DNA of 64,000 nt, from assembly GCF_965221945.1 (NCBI RefSeq), contig NZ_OZ244925.1:3833542-3897541 (forward strand), written 5' to 3'. A program made the translations under genes and the position numbers. The notes beneath the pieces are model-generated. The model searched no databases. It was given only the letters and a program-made list of their open reading frames with translations, and had not been told where the DNA came from. This DNA is from Poriferisodalis sp965221945 (GTDB taxonomy: Bacteria; Actinomycetota; Acidimicrobiia; Acidimicrobiales; Poriferisodalaceae). Every line of letters starts with the position of its first letter. Within the stretch, counting starts at the first letter, position 1. Of the stretch, positions 35,394-44,507 are shown one piece after another.

Positions 35394-36152
35394 TCAGCGA
35401 CCGGTCCACACAGGATCGCGCTTCTCAACGAAGGCCTTTGGCCCCTCGAGGAAATCCTCGGTGCCCAGGATGCTGCGGAAGTGATCCTTGGTGATTTCCC
35501 AGCCGTCATCCTCCGTGCGCGCATGGCTCTCGAGCACCACGGCGCGGCTCTCTCGCACCGCCTTCGGAGCATTTGCGATGATGCGCCCAGCCAGTGCGAT
35601 GGCGGCTGGGACAACCTCACCCTCGTCGGCCATCTCGTTGACGAGCCCGAGCTGGAAGGCCCGTTCGGCCGAGATCGGGTCGCCCGTCATCGCCAGCTCC
35701 AGCGCCACATTGCGTCCCACCACCTGCGGCAGCCGGAACAGCCCGCCGGCAGCGGCCACCAGCGATCGCTTCACCTCGGGAATGCCGAAACGGGCTCGGG
35801 GCGACGCGACCACCAAATCGCACGACAGCACGATCTCCAAGCCCCCGGCCAGGGCTGCCCCGTCCACCGCTGCGATGAGCGGTTTGGTACGGGGATAGCG
35901 AGCGAGCCCGGCAAAGCCGCCCTTGTCAGTCTCGATGGGCTTCTTGGCGGCGACTGACTTTAGGTCGGCGCCGGCGCTGAACACGGTGCCTGTTCCGGCC
36001 AGGATCCCAACCCACACGTCGGGATCGGCCTCGAAGGCGTCGAGATGGGCTTCCATCTCCGAAGACACCTCGTGGCTGATTGCATTGCGGGCTTCGGGCC
36101 GGTTGAGCGTGAAGATCGCTATCCGGCCTTGTGTTTCGTAGTCAACGACCAT
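35394..36152 (-). CDS. Enoyl-CoA hydratase/isomerase family protein
   Basis: A 252-residue crotonase-fold protein. The oxyanion-hole segments FSAGADLKSV and AAVDGAALAGGLEIVLSCDLVVA are typical, as is ARFGIPEVKRSLVAAAGG. One catalytic Glu position in the usual GLxxG-ELxL region is recognisable only loosely, so hydratase versus isomerase cannot be decided. It is in line with the SDR downstream and glpD upstream (44-base gap), suggesting one transcript. Confidence 0.9.
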   Translation of the reverse strand: MVVDYETQGRIAIFTLNRPEARNAISHEVSSEMEAHLDAFEADPDVWVGILAGTGTVFSAGADLKSVAAKKPIETDKGGFAGLARYPRTKPLIAAVDGAALAGGLEIVLSCDLVVASPRARFGIPEVKRSLVAAAGGLFRLPQVVGRNVALELAMTGDPISAERAFQLGLVNEMADEGEVVPAAIALAGRIIANAPKAVRESRAVVLESHARTEDDGWEITKDHFRSILGTEDFLEGPKAFVEKRDPVWTGR

Positions 36153-36196
36153 CGCGCCAATCTAAGAGGCCGGACGGCTCATTGTCGTGGCGGAGT

Positions 36197-37999
36197 TCAA
36201 CGGCGGATGTCGGGTGCTCCAAGGCGGGCAGCGTCAGCGGTCTGGTCGTCGGGTCGGGTCTGGCTCTCGCGCTCGGCCTCGACCCGCGCCTGGTAGTGCC
36301 AGACCTCGCGCTCGATCGTCTCAGGCGACCAGCCGAGTTCGGCGCCCATCAATTCGGCCGTGTCCTGCGCTACATCGACGCCGCGATCCCACGACTCAAC
36401 TGACAGCCGGGTACGTCGGGTCAGCACGTCGTCGAGATGCAGGGCACCTTCACTGCGAACGGCATGGGTCACTTCGGCACGGAGGTAGAGGTGTCCGGGG
36501 GCCAACGGCTCACCCAAATCGCCTTGGGTGGCGACCAACTTGAGCACCTCGTCGACCTGGTCGCCGTGGCGGTCCAGCAGGTGAACAACGGTGGCGCGGC
36601 TCAAGCCCGCACGGGCGGCGATCTCGTCCTGGCGTAGACGGCGCTCTTCGTAGCCCTCGGCGCCAACGAGCGGGGTGATCGTCGTCTTGGATCGGCGCGC
36701 GGAAGCGTCGCGCCGACGATGGGGGAGCCTCGGCGGCCTTCGGCCATGGGCCGCCTCGACCTCGGCGAGTGCCAGCTCGACCGTGTCGGCTGCCATGACC
36801 CGGTACGTCGTGTACTTGCCGCCGGCCACCGAGACCAGCCCCGGTGCAACCCGGGTGATCACGTGCTCGCGGCTCAGCTTGGCTGACAGCTCGGTTTCCG
36901 AAGGGGTGTTGCCCGCGACTAGTGGTCGCAGGCCGGCATAGACGCCGCAGATGTCGTCGCGGGTGATCGGGTCGGTCAGCACGCTGTTGACACGCTCCAA
37001 CAGCAGCTCGATGTCGGCACTGCTCGCTGCGGGGTGTGCGTTGTCGAGATCCCAGTCGGTGTCGGTGGTGCCGATGATCCAGCGGTTTCCCCACGGAACC
37101 ACGAACAGGACGCTGGGCGGAGTCGGCACGATGAGCCCACAGTTGAGATCGATTCGTTCTGCGGGGACGAGCAGGTGGATGCCTTTCGATGCGCGGATGC
37201 GAGTCCGGGGTGTTGTCGCCTCGATCGAGTCGCGCTCGGCGAGCTGCTCGATCTGGCTGGTCCACACACCGGTGGCATTGATAACGGCGTCAGCCTCCAG
37301 CTTGAAGGTGCGGCCGGTCTCGCCGCAGTGTGCGATCACGCCCCGCACTGCGCCGTCGGTAACGAGCAGTTCCTGAACGCGGGTGGAGGTGAGGATGCGC
37401 GCCCCATGTTCTGCAGCTGTGCGAGCGATGGCAACCACGAGCCGCGCATCGTCGGTCTGGCCGTCCCAGTAGGTGATCCCTCCGCGTACGACTCCCGGGT
37501 CGAGCGCTGGTGCGAGTCGCTGTGTGCGGCGGGCGCCGAGGTGCCGGTGAGATCCGATGCTGTGTTGCCTGCGACCGGCCATCGCGCTGTAGAGCGCGAT
37601 GCCTGCTCCAGTGCGAAATCGTTCCCGCCAGCCCCGACGTATCGGATAGAGGAACTCCACCGGCCGCACCAAATGGGGCGCCAGTCTTCCCAGCAGCAGC
37701 CGACGCTCGGTCAGCGATTCGAAGACCAGGCCGAATTCGAGGCGCTGCAGGTACCGCAGGCCCCCGTGGATCAGCTTCGACGAACGGCTTGAGGTGCCCG
37801 ACGCGAGGTCGCGTTGCTCGAGCAGCGCCACGCTGCGGCCCCGCAGCGCGAGGTCGAGAGCGCAGCCGGCACCGGTGACACCTCCGCCGATGACGATGAC
37901 GTCGACGGGGCCGCCACCGAGTTCGTCGAGCCAGGCGGCGCGCTGGGACGGGCCCAGACGACTGTCGCGGGCGCCATCGGACGCAGAGGGTTGGGTCAT
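36197..37999 (-). CDS. glpD: Aerobic glycerol-3-phosphate dehydrogenase
   Basis: A 600-residue FAD enzyme that oxidises sn-glycerol 3-phosphate to dihydroxyacetone phosphate at the membrane, feeding electrons to quinone. The FAD motif VIVIGGGVTGAGCALDLALRG is near residue 34, followed by the GlpD hallmark SSRSSKLIHGGLRYLQ. Later come INATGVWTSQI, IGTTDTDWD and GGKYTTYRVMA, all typical, and a C-terminal helical domain. Full length matches the family. The first 80 codons are also present in the downstream duplicated fragment at 38890-39130. Confidence 0.92.
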   Translation of the reverse strand: MTQPSASDGARDSRLGPSQRAAWLDELGGGPVDVIVIGGGVTGAGCALDLALRGRSVALLEQRDLASGTSSRSSKLIHGGLRYLQRLEFGLVFESLTERRLLLGRLAPHLVRPVEFLYPIRRGWRERFRTGAGIALYSAMAGRRQHSIGSHRHLGARRTQRLAPALDPGVVRGGITYWDGQTDDARLVVAIARTAAEHGARILTSTRVQELLVTDGAVRGVIAHCGETGRTFKLEADAVINATGVWTSQIEQLAERDSIEATTPRTRIRASKGIHLLVPAERIDLNCGLIVPTPPSVLFVVPWGNRWIIGTTDTDWDLDNAHPAASSADIELLLERVNSVLTDPITRDDICGVYAGLRPLVAGNTPSETELSAKLSREHVITRVAPGLVSVAGGKYTTYRVMAADTVELALAEVEAAHGRRPPRLPHRRRDASARRSKTTITPLVGAEGYEERRLRQDEIAARAGLSRATVVHLLDRHGDQVDEVLKLVATQGDLGEPLAPGHLYLRAEVTHAVRSEGALHLDDVLTRRTRLSVESWDRGVDVAQDTAELMGAELGWSPETIEREVWHYQARVEAERESQTRPDDQTADAARLGAPDIRR

Positions 38000-38892
38000 T
38001 GCTCGGTCGCCGCTCGATCAGCCCGGATGGATTAGGCGAACTCGTAAGCCAGGTGGCGGCGGGTGGCCCAGCCGAACAGGTTCCAGCCGAAGTCACCTCG
38101 CGTCAGATCCTCCTGGGCGATGCGCGCCCCTTCAGCGGAGATCGGGATGGCCTCGCGGGCCTTCATCTGCACTTCGGCCACCCGTTCGGCCAGCACGAAC
38201 CAGCCGACGGCGTCAGCCGGGCTCGATCCGACCGTCAGCAGGCCGTGATTGGCCAGGATCGCCGTTCGGCAGTCGCCGAGGGCAGCGGCGATGCGCTTGC
38301 CGCCGTCAGTCGACAGGATCTGCACCTCTTCGTCGTCGAAGAGCACGTGGTCGTCGACGAAGCAGGTTGCTTCCTGGTTGATCGGTTCGATCATTCGGCG
38401 TTCGGCCGAGAACGGCGTGCCCCACTGGGTATGTGTATGGGCGACGGCGCCGACGTCGGGCCGTGCCTCGTGGATCGGGTGGTGGATGTGGTAGGCGCTG
38501 TTGTTGATCGGTGCTGTGCGCCCGTGCTGGTCGACGGCGGTGCCATCGGGCCCGACGAGCACCAAATCGTCGACAGTGGCCCGTTCGAAGGTCACTCCGT
38601 AGCGCAGCAGCCACATGTGATCGGCCCGCACCGGGTCACGGCAGGTGATGTGCCCGTCGCCCAGCTCGCCCCAGCGCAGCACGCCGAAGAGGCGGTATGC
38701 ACGGGCCAGATCGGTGAGCAGGCGGGCCCGCTCGGCGAGCGGATCGGCCTCGAAGGGTTCGGTCGCTTCCGCAGTCAGACTGTGAGTGTTCATGTCGCGA
38801 ATTCTGCCACGGGCGGCACCGTCACCGGCGTCGGCGGTGCGAACTAGCCTCGGCTATTGGCGCATGTGCGCATGATCGCGGGGTCCCATGGC
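37759..38892. repeat. Tandem duplication, copy A (glpD 5' end plus aldolase gene)
   Basis: The segment from inside glpD, through the class II aldolase gene, to the start codon of the next ABC ATPase gene. It is repeated immediately at 38890-40026. I count five substitutions and two small indels (3 and 6 bases) over about 1131 bases. The junction shares only GGC, so the event looks recent and not mediated by long repeats. Confidence 0.95.
38032..38793 (-). CDS. Class II aldolase/adducin family protein, copy A
   Basis: A 253-residue metal-dependent class II aldolase/adducin domain. The zinc-site histidines lie in AYHIHHPIHEARPDVGAVAH and HTHTQWGTPF; a further NHGLLTVG is typical. Members include L-fuculose-phosphate-type aldolases, ribulose-phosphate epimerases and decarboxylases. 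The start is MNTHSLTAEATEPFEADPL at 38793. It is immediately upstream of glpD on the same strand, and an almost identical copy is found at 39163-39921, differing by one glycine residue and one Gly/Glu change. Confidence 0.92.
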   Translation of the reverse strand: MNTHSLTAEATEPFEADPLAERARLLTDLARAYRLFGVLRWGELGDGHITCRDPVRADHMWLLRYGVTFERATVDDLVLVGPDGTAVDQHGRTAPINNSAYHIHHPIHEARPDVGAVAHTHTQWGTPFSAERRMIEPINQEATCFVDDHVLFDDEEVQILSTDGGKRIAAALGDCRTAILANHGLLTVGSSPADAVGWFVLAERVAEVQMKAREAIPISAEGARIAQEDLTRGDFGWNLFGWATRRHLAYEFA

Positions 38893-39130
38893 CCCCGTGG
38901 ATCAGCTTCGACGAACGGCTCGAGGTGCCCGACGCGAGGTCGCGTTGCTCGAGCAGCGCCACGCTGCGGCCCCGCAGCGCGAGGTCGAGAGCGCAGCCGG
39001 CACCGGTGACACCTCCGCCGATGACGATGACATCGACGCGGCCGCCACCGAGTTCGTCGAGCCAGGCGGCGCGCTGAGACGGGCCCAGACGACTGTCGCG
39101 GGCGCCATCGGACGCAGAGGGTTGGGTCAT
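38822..39130 (-). pseudogene. Truncated glpD duplicate (first 80 codons)
   Basis: The frame begins MTQPSASDGARDSRLGPSQ at 39130 exactly like glpD and keeps the FAD motif through SSRSSKLIHGG. It then runs across the duplication junction at 38890-38892 into unrelated codons and stops at 38822. It lacks the catalytic and C-terminal parts and cannot be an oxidase. Three of the substitutions that distinguish the copies fall here, one changing Pro to Arg. Confidence 0.93.
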
Positions 39131-40026
39131 TGCTCGGTCGCCGCTCGATCAGCCCGGATGGATTAGGCGAACTCGTAAGCCAGGTGGCGGCGGGTGGCCC
39201 AGCCGAACAGGTTCCAGCCGAAGTCACCTCGCGTCAGATCCTCCTGGGCGATGCGCGCCTCTTCAGCGGAGATCGGGATGGCCTCGCGGGCCTTCATCTG
39301 CACTTCGGCCACCCGTTCGGCCAGCACGAACCAGCCGACGGCGTCAGCCGGGCTCGATCCGACCGTCAGCAGGCCGTGATTGGCCAGGATCGCCGTTCGG
39401 CAGTCGCCGAGGGCAGCGGCGATGCGCTTGCCGTCAGTCGACAGGATCTGCACCTCTTCGTCGTCGAAGAGCACGTGGTCGTCGACGAAGCAGGTTGCTT
39501 CCTGGTTGATCGGTTCGATCATTCGGCGTTCGGCCGAGAACGGCGTGCCCCACTGGGTATGTGTATGGGCGACGGCGCCGACGTCGGGCCGTGCCTCGTG
39601 GATCGGGTGGTGGATGTGGTAGGCGCTGTTGTTGATCGGTGCTGTGCGCCCGTGCTGGTCGACGGCGGTGCCATCGGGCCCGACGAGCACCAAATCGTCG
39701 ACAGTGGCCCGTTCGAAGGTCACTCCGTAGCGCAGCAGCCACATGTGATCGGCCCGCACCGGGTCACGGCAGGTGATGTGCCCGTCGCCCAGCTCGCCCC
39801 AGCGCAGCACGCCGAAGAGGCGGTATGCACGGGCCAGATCGGTGAGCAGGCGGGCCCGCTCGGCGAGCGGATCGGCCTCGAAGGGTTCGGTCGCTTCCGC
39901 AGTCAGACTGTGAGTGTTCATGTCGCGAATTCTGCCACGGGCGGCACCGTCACCGTCACCGGCGTCGGCGGTGCGAACTAGCCTCGGCTATTGGCGCATG
40001 TGCGCATGATCGCGGGGTCCCATGGC
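38890..40026. repeat. Tandem duplication, copy B
   Basis: Second copy of the unit at 37759-38892. Offset is 1131 bases at its start, 1128 after a missing 3-base codon in the aldolase gene, and 1134 after an extra GTCACC. It ends at the ATGGC that starts the ABC ATPase gene at 40022. Copy A ends with the same ATGGC at 38888-38892, now orphaned and pointing antisense into the glpD fragment. Confidence 0.95.
39163..39921 (-). CDS. Class II aldolase/adducin family protein, copy B
   Basis: A 252-residue duplicate of the protein at 38032-38793. It retains the metal-site histidines HHPIHEARPD, AHTHTQW and NHGLLTVG and has a full frame, so it is probably functional. It differs by lack of one Gly (STDGGKR to STDGKR) and by SAEEAR in place of SAEGAR. 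Its downstream neighbour is the truncated glpD instead of full-length glpD, while its upstream divergent neighbour is the ABC ATPase gene, so it keeps the original promoter context. Confidence 0.92.
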   Translation of the reverse strand: MNTHSLTAEATEPFEADPLAERARLLTDLARAYRLFGVLRWGELGDGHITCRDPVRADHMWLLRYGVTFERATVDDLVLVGPDGTAVDQHGRTAPINNSAYHIHHPIHEARPDVGAVAHTHTQWGTPFSAERRMIEPINQEATCFVDDHVLFDDEEVQILSTDGKRIAAALGDCRTAILANHGLLTVGSSPADAVGWFVLAERVAEVQMKAREAIPISAEEARIAQEDLTRGDFGWNLFGWATRRHLAYEFA

Positions 40027-41182
40027 AACCGTCTCATTGGATCAGCTGACGAAGAAGTACCCCAACGGGTTTGTCGCTGTCAGCGAACTTGACATCGGCA
40101 TCGCTGACGGCGAGTTCCTCGTTCTTGTGGGTCCATCGGGCTGCGGCAAGTCGACGGCTTTGCGGATGGTTGCTGGTCTCGAAGAGATCAGCGACGGCGA
40201 GTTGCAGATCGACGGGCAGCGGATGAATGAGGTCGAGCCCAAAGACCGCAACATTGCGATGGTCTTCCAGAGCTACGCGCTGTATCCGCATCTGGATGTT
40301 GCCCGCAACATCGGCTTCCCGCTCAAGCTGGCCGGTGTGCCGAAGCAAGAGGCAGAAGCGAAGGTTCTCGAAGCGGCACGCCTGCTCGAACTCGAGCCGT
40401 TGCTGTCCAGCAAGCCGGCGCAGCTGTCCGGCGGTCAGCGTCAGCGTGTCGCTATGGGTCGGGCAATCGTGCGCGACCCTGCCGTGTTCCTGATGGACGA
40501 GCCGTTGTCGAACCTCGACGCCAAGCTGCGCGTCCAGATGCGGGCCGAGATCACGAGCCTCCAGCATCGGCTCGGCGCCACCACCATTTACGTCACTCAC
40601 GACCAGGTCGAGGCGATGACGATGGGGGACCGCGTGGCAGTCCTGCGGGACGGACTGCTCCAACAAGTGGCAGCGCCGACAGATCTCTACGAGCAACCCG
40701 ACAACTTGTTCGTTGCCGGCTTTATCGGCGCACCGGCGATGAACCTGCGCATGGCGCGCCTGTCGAGCGGAAACGATGGCTGGCAGTTGCAGCTGGGGTC
40801 CCAGACACTGGGCCTCGCGGATTCTGTGTTCGACGCACACCCCGCGCTGCGGGGTTACGACGGCGCAGAGGTCGTGGTGGGTATCCGGCCCGAGGCCATT
40901 GATGACGCATCCGTGGGGGACGCTGACGGACGTTCCCGCCTGAGGGCGGTCGTGTCTCTCACCGAAGCGCTCGGTTCGGACTTGCTGCTGCACTTCCCTC
41001 TCGATGCGCCTTCGGTGGAGGCAGGCGATCCAGACACGCTCGAAGGCATCGACGACCGGATGGTGATCGCGCGGGTGAACCCGCGAAGCACAGCGCGCCC
41101 CGGCACAACAGTCGAGCTCAGCGTCGACACCGAGAACCTGCACTTCTTCGACCCGCAGACCGAGCTGACCATCCGCACCTGA
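40022..41182 (+). CDS. Carbohydrate-type ABC transporter ATPase (UgpC/MsmK-like)
   Basis: A 386-residue ATPase of the MalK/UgpC/MsmK group. Walker A GPSGCGKST is near residue 39, signature LSGGQRQRVAMGRAI and Walker B VFLMDEPLSNLDAKLR follow, and a C-terminal TOBE regulatory domain spans about residues 235-380 (MNLRMARL, VVGIRPEAI). Such ATPases often serve several sugar importers. It is on the opposite strand from the sugar permease genes at 44508-47077, which have no ATPase of their own, so it is a good candidate partner. It is divergent from the duplicated aldolase/glpD unit. Confidence 0.92.
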   Translation: MATVSLDQLTKKYPNGFVAVSELDIGIADGEFLVLVGPSGCGKSTALRMVAGLEEISDGELQIDGQRMNEVEPKDRNIAMVFQSYALYPHLDVARNIGFPLKLAGVPKQEAEAKVLEAARLLELEPLLSSKPAQLSGGQRQRVAMGRAIVRDPAVFLMDEPLSNLDAKLRVQMRAEITSLQHRLGATTIYVTHDQVEAMTMGDRVAVLRDGLLQQVAAPTDLYEQPDNLFVAGFIGAPAMNLRMARLSSGNDGWQLQLGSQTLGLADSVFDAHPALRGYDGAEVVVGIRPEAIDDASVGDADGRSRLRAVVSLTEALGSDLLLHFPLDAPSVEAGDPDTLEGIDDRMVIARVNPRSTARPGTTVELSVDTENLHFFDPQTELTIRT

Positions 41183-41238
41183 CATTCCCGCCAACCCGCT
41201 CGGGGCTCTCGGGGCGCGCAACCGACCGAAGTACGGAT

Positions 41239-42315
41239 CTAGGGCTGCCAGAGCTTGCGGTGGGGCATCGTTTCGAGGACGAGGCTGCCGAAGAGGTCGC
41301 ACTCGGCGATGTGCGGATAGCCGGACAAGATAAAGGCGTCGATGCCGACATCGGAGTAGGCGTCGAGCTTCGCAGCGACCTGGTCGGGGTCGCCGACGAT
41401 GGCAGCGCCGGCGCCGCTGCGGGCCCGCCCGATGCCTGTCCAGAGACCCTCTTCTGCGAAGCCTTCGTGGTCGGCGCTTTCGCGTAGCTGTGCCTGCCGC
41501 TGCACCCCGACCGAGGCGGAGTCGAGTGCCCGTGACCGGATCGCCGCCCCTGTGTCGTCGTCGAGCTGGCTCACCAGCCGCCTGGTGGCGTCGAGGGCCT
41601 CAGCGGTGGTGCGACGCACGATCACGTGCGATCGCAGGCCGAACTGCAGCTCGCGCCCGACTGCTGCTGCTCGGTCGCGCATTTCGTTGACCGTCTCGGC
41701 GACGCCCGCCACCGTGTCGGGCCACGTCAGGAAGACATCCGCTGCGACTGCAGCGGTGTGCTTGGCGTCGTCAGAGAAGCCGCCGAAATAGAACGGCGGG
41801 CAGCGTCCGCTCACCGTGCCGATGCGGGGCGGGTCGAGATGGACTGAGACGAACTCGCCGTCGAAATCGACCGGCTGGCCATCGAGCAGGGCGCGCAGCA
41901 CCGTCATGTACTCGCGGGTGCGCTGGTAGCGAGGCGCTGATGGCAGCGGAGCGCCGGGCAGGTCGCTGGAGATGATGTTGATGGTCAGCCGGCCGCCGGA
42001 CATCTGGTCGATGGTGGCGAGCTGGCGGGCCAGCTGTGGCGGCCACAGCTCGCCCATCCGCACCACCAGCAGCAGGTTGATGCGGCTGGTGCGTGTCGCG
42101 ATGCCGGCAGCAAACGCACTGGCATCGATGCCGAGCGCGTAGCCCGACGGCAGCAAGACATTTTCGAAGCCGTTGCGTTCGGCTGCTTGGACGATGTCGG
42201 CGCAGTGCTCCCATGAGCTGGCCAAGGCGGGATCCGGCACGCCCAGAAACTCGTAGTCGTCGTCGCAGAGCGCCGAGAACCATGCAACCTCGGGCAGCGG
42301 CCGGTCGCTGGTCAT
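41239..42315 (-). CDS. Luciferase-like flavin-dependent monooxygenase (SsuD-like LLM protein)
   Basis: A 358-residue TIM-barrel LLM-class protein. Features are ATIDQMSGGRLTINIISSD, RYQRTREYMTVLRALLDG and PPFYFGGFSDDA, close to the alkanesulfonate monooxygenase branch. It could use FMNH2 or F420. The ATG at 42315 overlaps the dehydrogenase stop by 4 bases. It is last in a coupled three-gene set with a Gfo/Idh/MocA dehydrogenase and an aldo/keto reductase. The substrate may be a modified sugar or sulfonated compound; sequence does not settle it. Confidence 0.88.
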   Translation of the reverse strand: MTSDRPLPEVAWFSALCDDDYEFLGVPDPALASSWEHCADIVQAAERNGFENVLLPSGYALGIDASAFAAGIATRTSRINLLLVVRMGELWPPQLARQLATIDQMSGGRLTINIISSDLPGAPLPSAPRYQRTREYMTVLRALLDGQPVDFDGEFVSVHLDPPRIGTVSGRCPPFYFGGFSDDAKHTAAVAADVFLTWPDTVAGVAETVNEMRDRAAAVGRELQFGLRSHVIVRRTTAEALDATRRLVSQLDDDTGAAIRSRALDSASVGVQRQAQLRESADHEGFAEEGLWTGIGRARSGAGAAIVGDPDQVAAKLDAYSDVGIDAFILSGYPHIAECDLFGSLVLETMPHRKLWQP

Positions 42316-43430
42316 GTCGCCACCGCACCGTTCAGCACCTCGTCCAGCATGACCGGCCGACCCTCGTCGATGGACCGATGGGCGGCGTGACCGATGGCAA
42401 CCGACCACAACCCGTCGTCCAACGTGCTCTCGGCCGGAGTGCCGCCGATCACGGCGTCCCGAAAACGCCTCAGCTCGATGAACGAGGAGCCGTGGTGATG
42501 TCCTTCGAGTGGTGCCGTCGACGTCACTTCGCGCTCTTCGACGTTGCCGATCCAATCCCGTCCGCGCACGCCGACGCGCAGCACCGAGGAGGGCACGAAC
42601 GCTTCGAGCTTCCCGTCGTCCCCGACGACGGAGATCTCCTCTTGGTTCCGGGTGGCGTCGGCGAACATGCACAGGTCGAGCAGGGCCCGGGTGCCTGAGG
42701 CGAAGTCCACGATCACGAACGCGTTGTCCAAGATGTCGGGCACCTCGCCGCCGTAGCTCTCGTCGAGGTGGTTGAGATCCTGGCCGCCGGAGGCGAGGAC
42801 CCGCACCGGGTCGCTGCGAACGATCAGCCGCATGAGGTCGAAGAAGTGGCAGCACTTCTCCACCAGCGTTCCGCCCGTGTTGCGGTTGAACCGGTTCCAG
42901 TCTCGTACCTTCGGCTGGAACGGAAACCGGTGCTCGCGGATCGCGACCATGCGGACGCTGCCGACGGTGCCAGCGTGGGTCTCACGGATGAGTTCGGCGA
43001 CTGGTGCGATGTAGCGGTATTCCAGGCCCACCCAGACCAGCGGAGGAGTGGTCAGCCTCTCGACGCCGTCGATGATCTTTCGGCAGTCCGCGAGTGTGGT
43101 GGCGAGCGGTTTTTCCACCAGCTGCGGCAGTCCTGTGGCCGCGATATCCAGCACGATGTCGGTGTGCAGGTGGTTCGGAGTCGCCACCAGCACCGCATCG
43201 CACGCACCAGAATCCAGCAACTCCCGGTGGTCGGCGAATCGCAGCACCTCGGAGCCGGCGCCGAGCAGTTGCTGGGCGGCATCGAGCGACGGCGTCCAGT
43301 TGTCGCACAGCGCGGAAACCTCGGCCCCGTCCAGCGCCATGACGTTGGCGATGTGTTCGCGCCCCATCATTCCGGTTCCGATGATGCCGAACCGCAGCAG
43401 TCGGCTCGATGCAGCCACGCCGTCGCTCAC
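42312..43430 (-). CDS. Gfo/Idh/MocA-family oxidoreductase
   Basis: A 372-residue NAD(P)-dependent sugar/inositol-type dehydrogenase with cofactor motif FGIIGTGMMGREH near the N-terminus and the family catalytic motif VEKPLATT. The C-terminal domain has the usual substrate-site beta sheet (GTLVEKCCHFFDLMR). The GTG at 43430 overlaps the aldo/keto reductase stop in GTGA, and its own stop overlaps the LLM gene start in ATGA, so the three genes are translationally coupled. Likely acts on a sugar or cyclitol taken up by the neighbouring transporter. Confidence 0.91.
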   Translation of the reverse strand: MSDGVAASSRLLRFGIIGTGMMGREHIANVMALDGAEVSALCDNWTPSLDAAQQLLGAGSEVLRFADHRELLDSGACDAVLVATPNHLHTDIVLDIAATGLPQLVEKPLATTLADCRKIIDGVERLTTPPLVWVGLEYRYIAPVAELIRETHAGTVGSVRMVAIREHRFPFQPKVRDWNRFNRNTGGTLVEKCCHFFDLMRLIVRSDPVRVLASGGQDLNHLDESYGGEVPDILDNAFVIVDFASGTRALLDLCMFADATRNQEEISVVGDDGKLEAFVPSSVLRVGVRGRDWIGNVEEREVTSTAPLEGHHHGSSFIELRRFRDAVIGGTPAESTLDDGLWSVAIGHAAHRSIDEGRPVMLDEVLNGAVAT

Positions 43431-44395
43431 GGCAAGGGCACTCCCTCGGACGCCTCGACGACGTCGTAGACGTCGTTGCGGTCGAGATGGACTCTGAGTG
43501 CCGCCTGCGCCGCTGTCAGCCGGTCGATGCGCTGCGTGCCCACAATCGCGACCGGCGCAGTCGGATGCGCCAGCACGAATGCCAGACACACCGCAGCGCG
43601 GTCGACGCCCTCGCGCTCTGCGAGTCGGTCGAGCGTTTCGAGCAGCTCCGGCCGCACACCCTCACCCTCGCCTTCGCCCTCGGAAGGGAGTCGCCGGCCT
43701 GCGAGCGGGCTCTGTCGCATGAGTCGCCCGCCTGCCAGCGGGCTCCAAGCCAGTGGCACTACCCCGGCCTCGGCGCAGAGGTCGAGCGTGCCGTCGCGCA
43801 TCGGATCGAGGCAGGCCGCCGAGAACTCGGGCTGGGTCGAGACGAGCGGATGGTCAAGGTGTGCCGCGAGCGCACGGGTCTGGGCTGGCGTGTAGTTCGA
43901 CACGCCGACTGCGCCTACCTTGCCGCTCGCGATCAGCCCGTCCAGCGTGTCGGCAAGTTCGGCGGGGTGCGTGAACATGTCGGGCCGGTGGATTTGGTAC
44001 AGATCGATCCGATCGGTTCGCAGGCGCTGCAGCGATGCGTCGCACGCCTCCCGCAGTGCCGCTGCGCCGGAGTCGTACGGGAGCGGCGGCACGATGCCCC
44101 CCTTTGTGGCGAGGACCATCTGCTCCCTTAGCTCGGGCCGGGCGTCGAGCACGGCGCCGAGGTTGGCCTCGCACGAACCGAAGCCAGTGCCTCCCCAGTC
44201 CAGGCCATAGACATCGGCGAGATCCACGAGGTTCATGCCCGAGTCCAGACCGGCTTCGACGAGCGCCGCATTGGCGCCGACATCGCTGCCGGTGAACCGC
44301 CACAGTCCCAGCGCGAGCGGTCCGACATCAGGTCCGTTGGGCCCGAGGCGCCTCGGCGTAGTCCGCACGAGCCCCGCCCGTGCATCGGAGTTCAT
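43427..44395 (-). CDS. Aldo/keto reductase
   Basis: A 322-residue NADPH-dependent reductase. The catalytic tetrad can be followed: Asp and Tyr in VDLADVYG, Lys in VLATKGGI and His in LYQIHRPD. GAVGVSNYT and PLAWSPLAGGRL are typical AKR text. A short EGEGEGEG run (near residue 240) comes from a GAGGGC-like repeat and could be a length-variable loop. It is first of the coupled trio with the Gfo/Idh and LLM genes, downstream of the sugar permease genes. Confidence 0.91.
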   Translation of the reverse strand: MNSDARAGLVRTTPRRLGPNGPDVGPLALGLWRFTGSDVGANAALVEAGLDSGMNLVDLADVYGLDWGGTGFGSCEANLGAVLDARPELREQMVLATKGGIVPPLPYDSGAAALREACDASLQRLRTDRIDLYQIHRPDMFTHPAELADTLDGLIASGKVGAVGVSNYTPAQTRALAAHLDHPLVSTQPEFSAACLDPMRDGTLDLCAEAGVVPLAWSPLAGGRLMRQSPLAGRRLPSEGEGEGEGVRPELLETLDRLAEREGVDRAAVCLAFVLAHPTAPVAIVGTQRIDRLTAAQAALRVHLDRNDVYDVVEASEGVPLP

Positions 44396-44507
44396 CTTTC
44401 GTTCCTCGGCTCTGTCGTCGGTCGGATCGGGGCGCAGTCTGCCGGACCGATCCCAACTGCGTGCGCTGAACTCTCGTCGCGTCGTTGGAGGAAGGCCGTG
44501 GCGCAGC

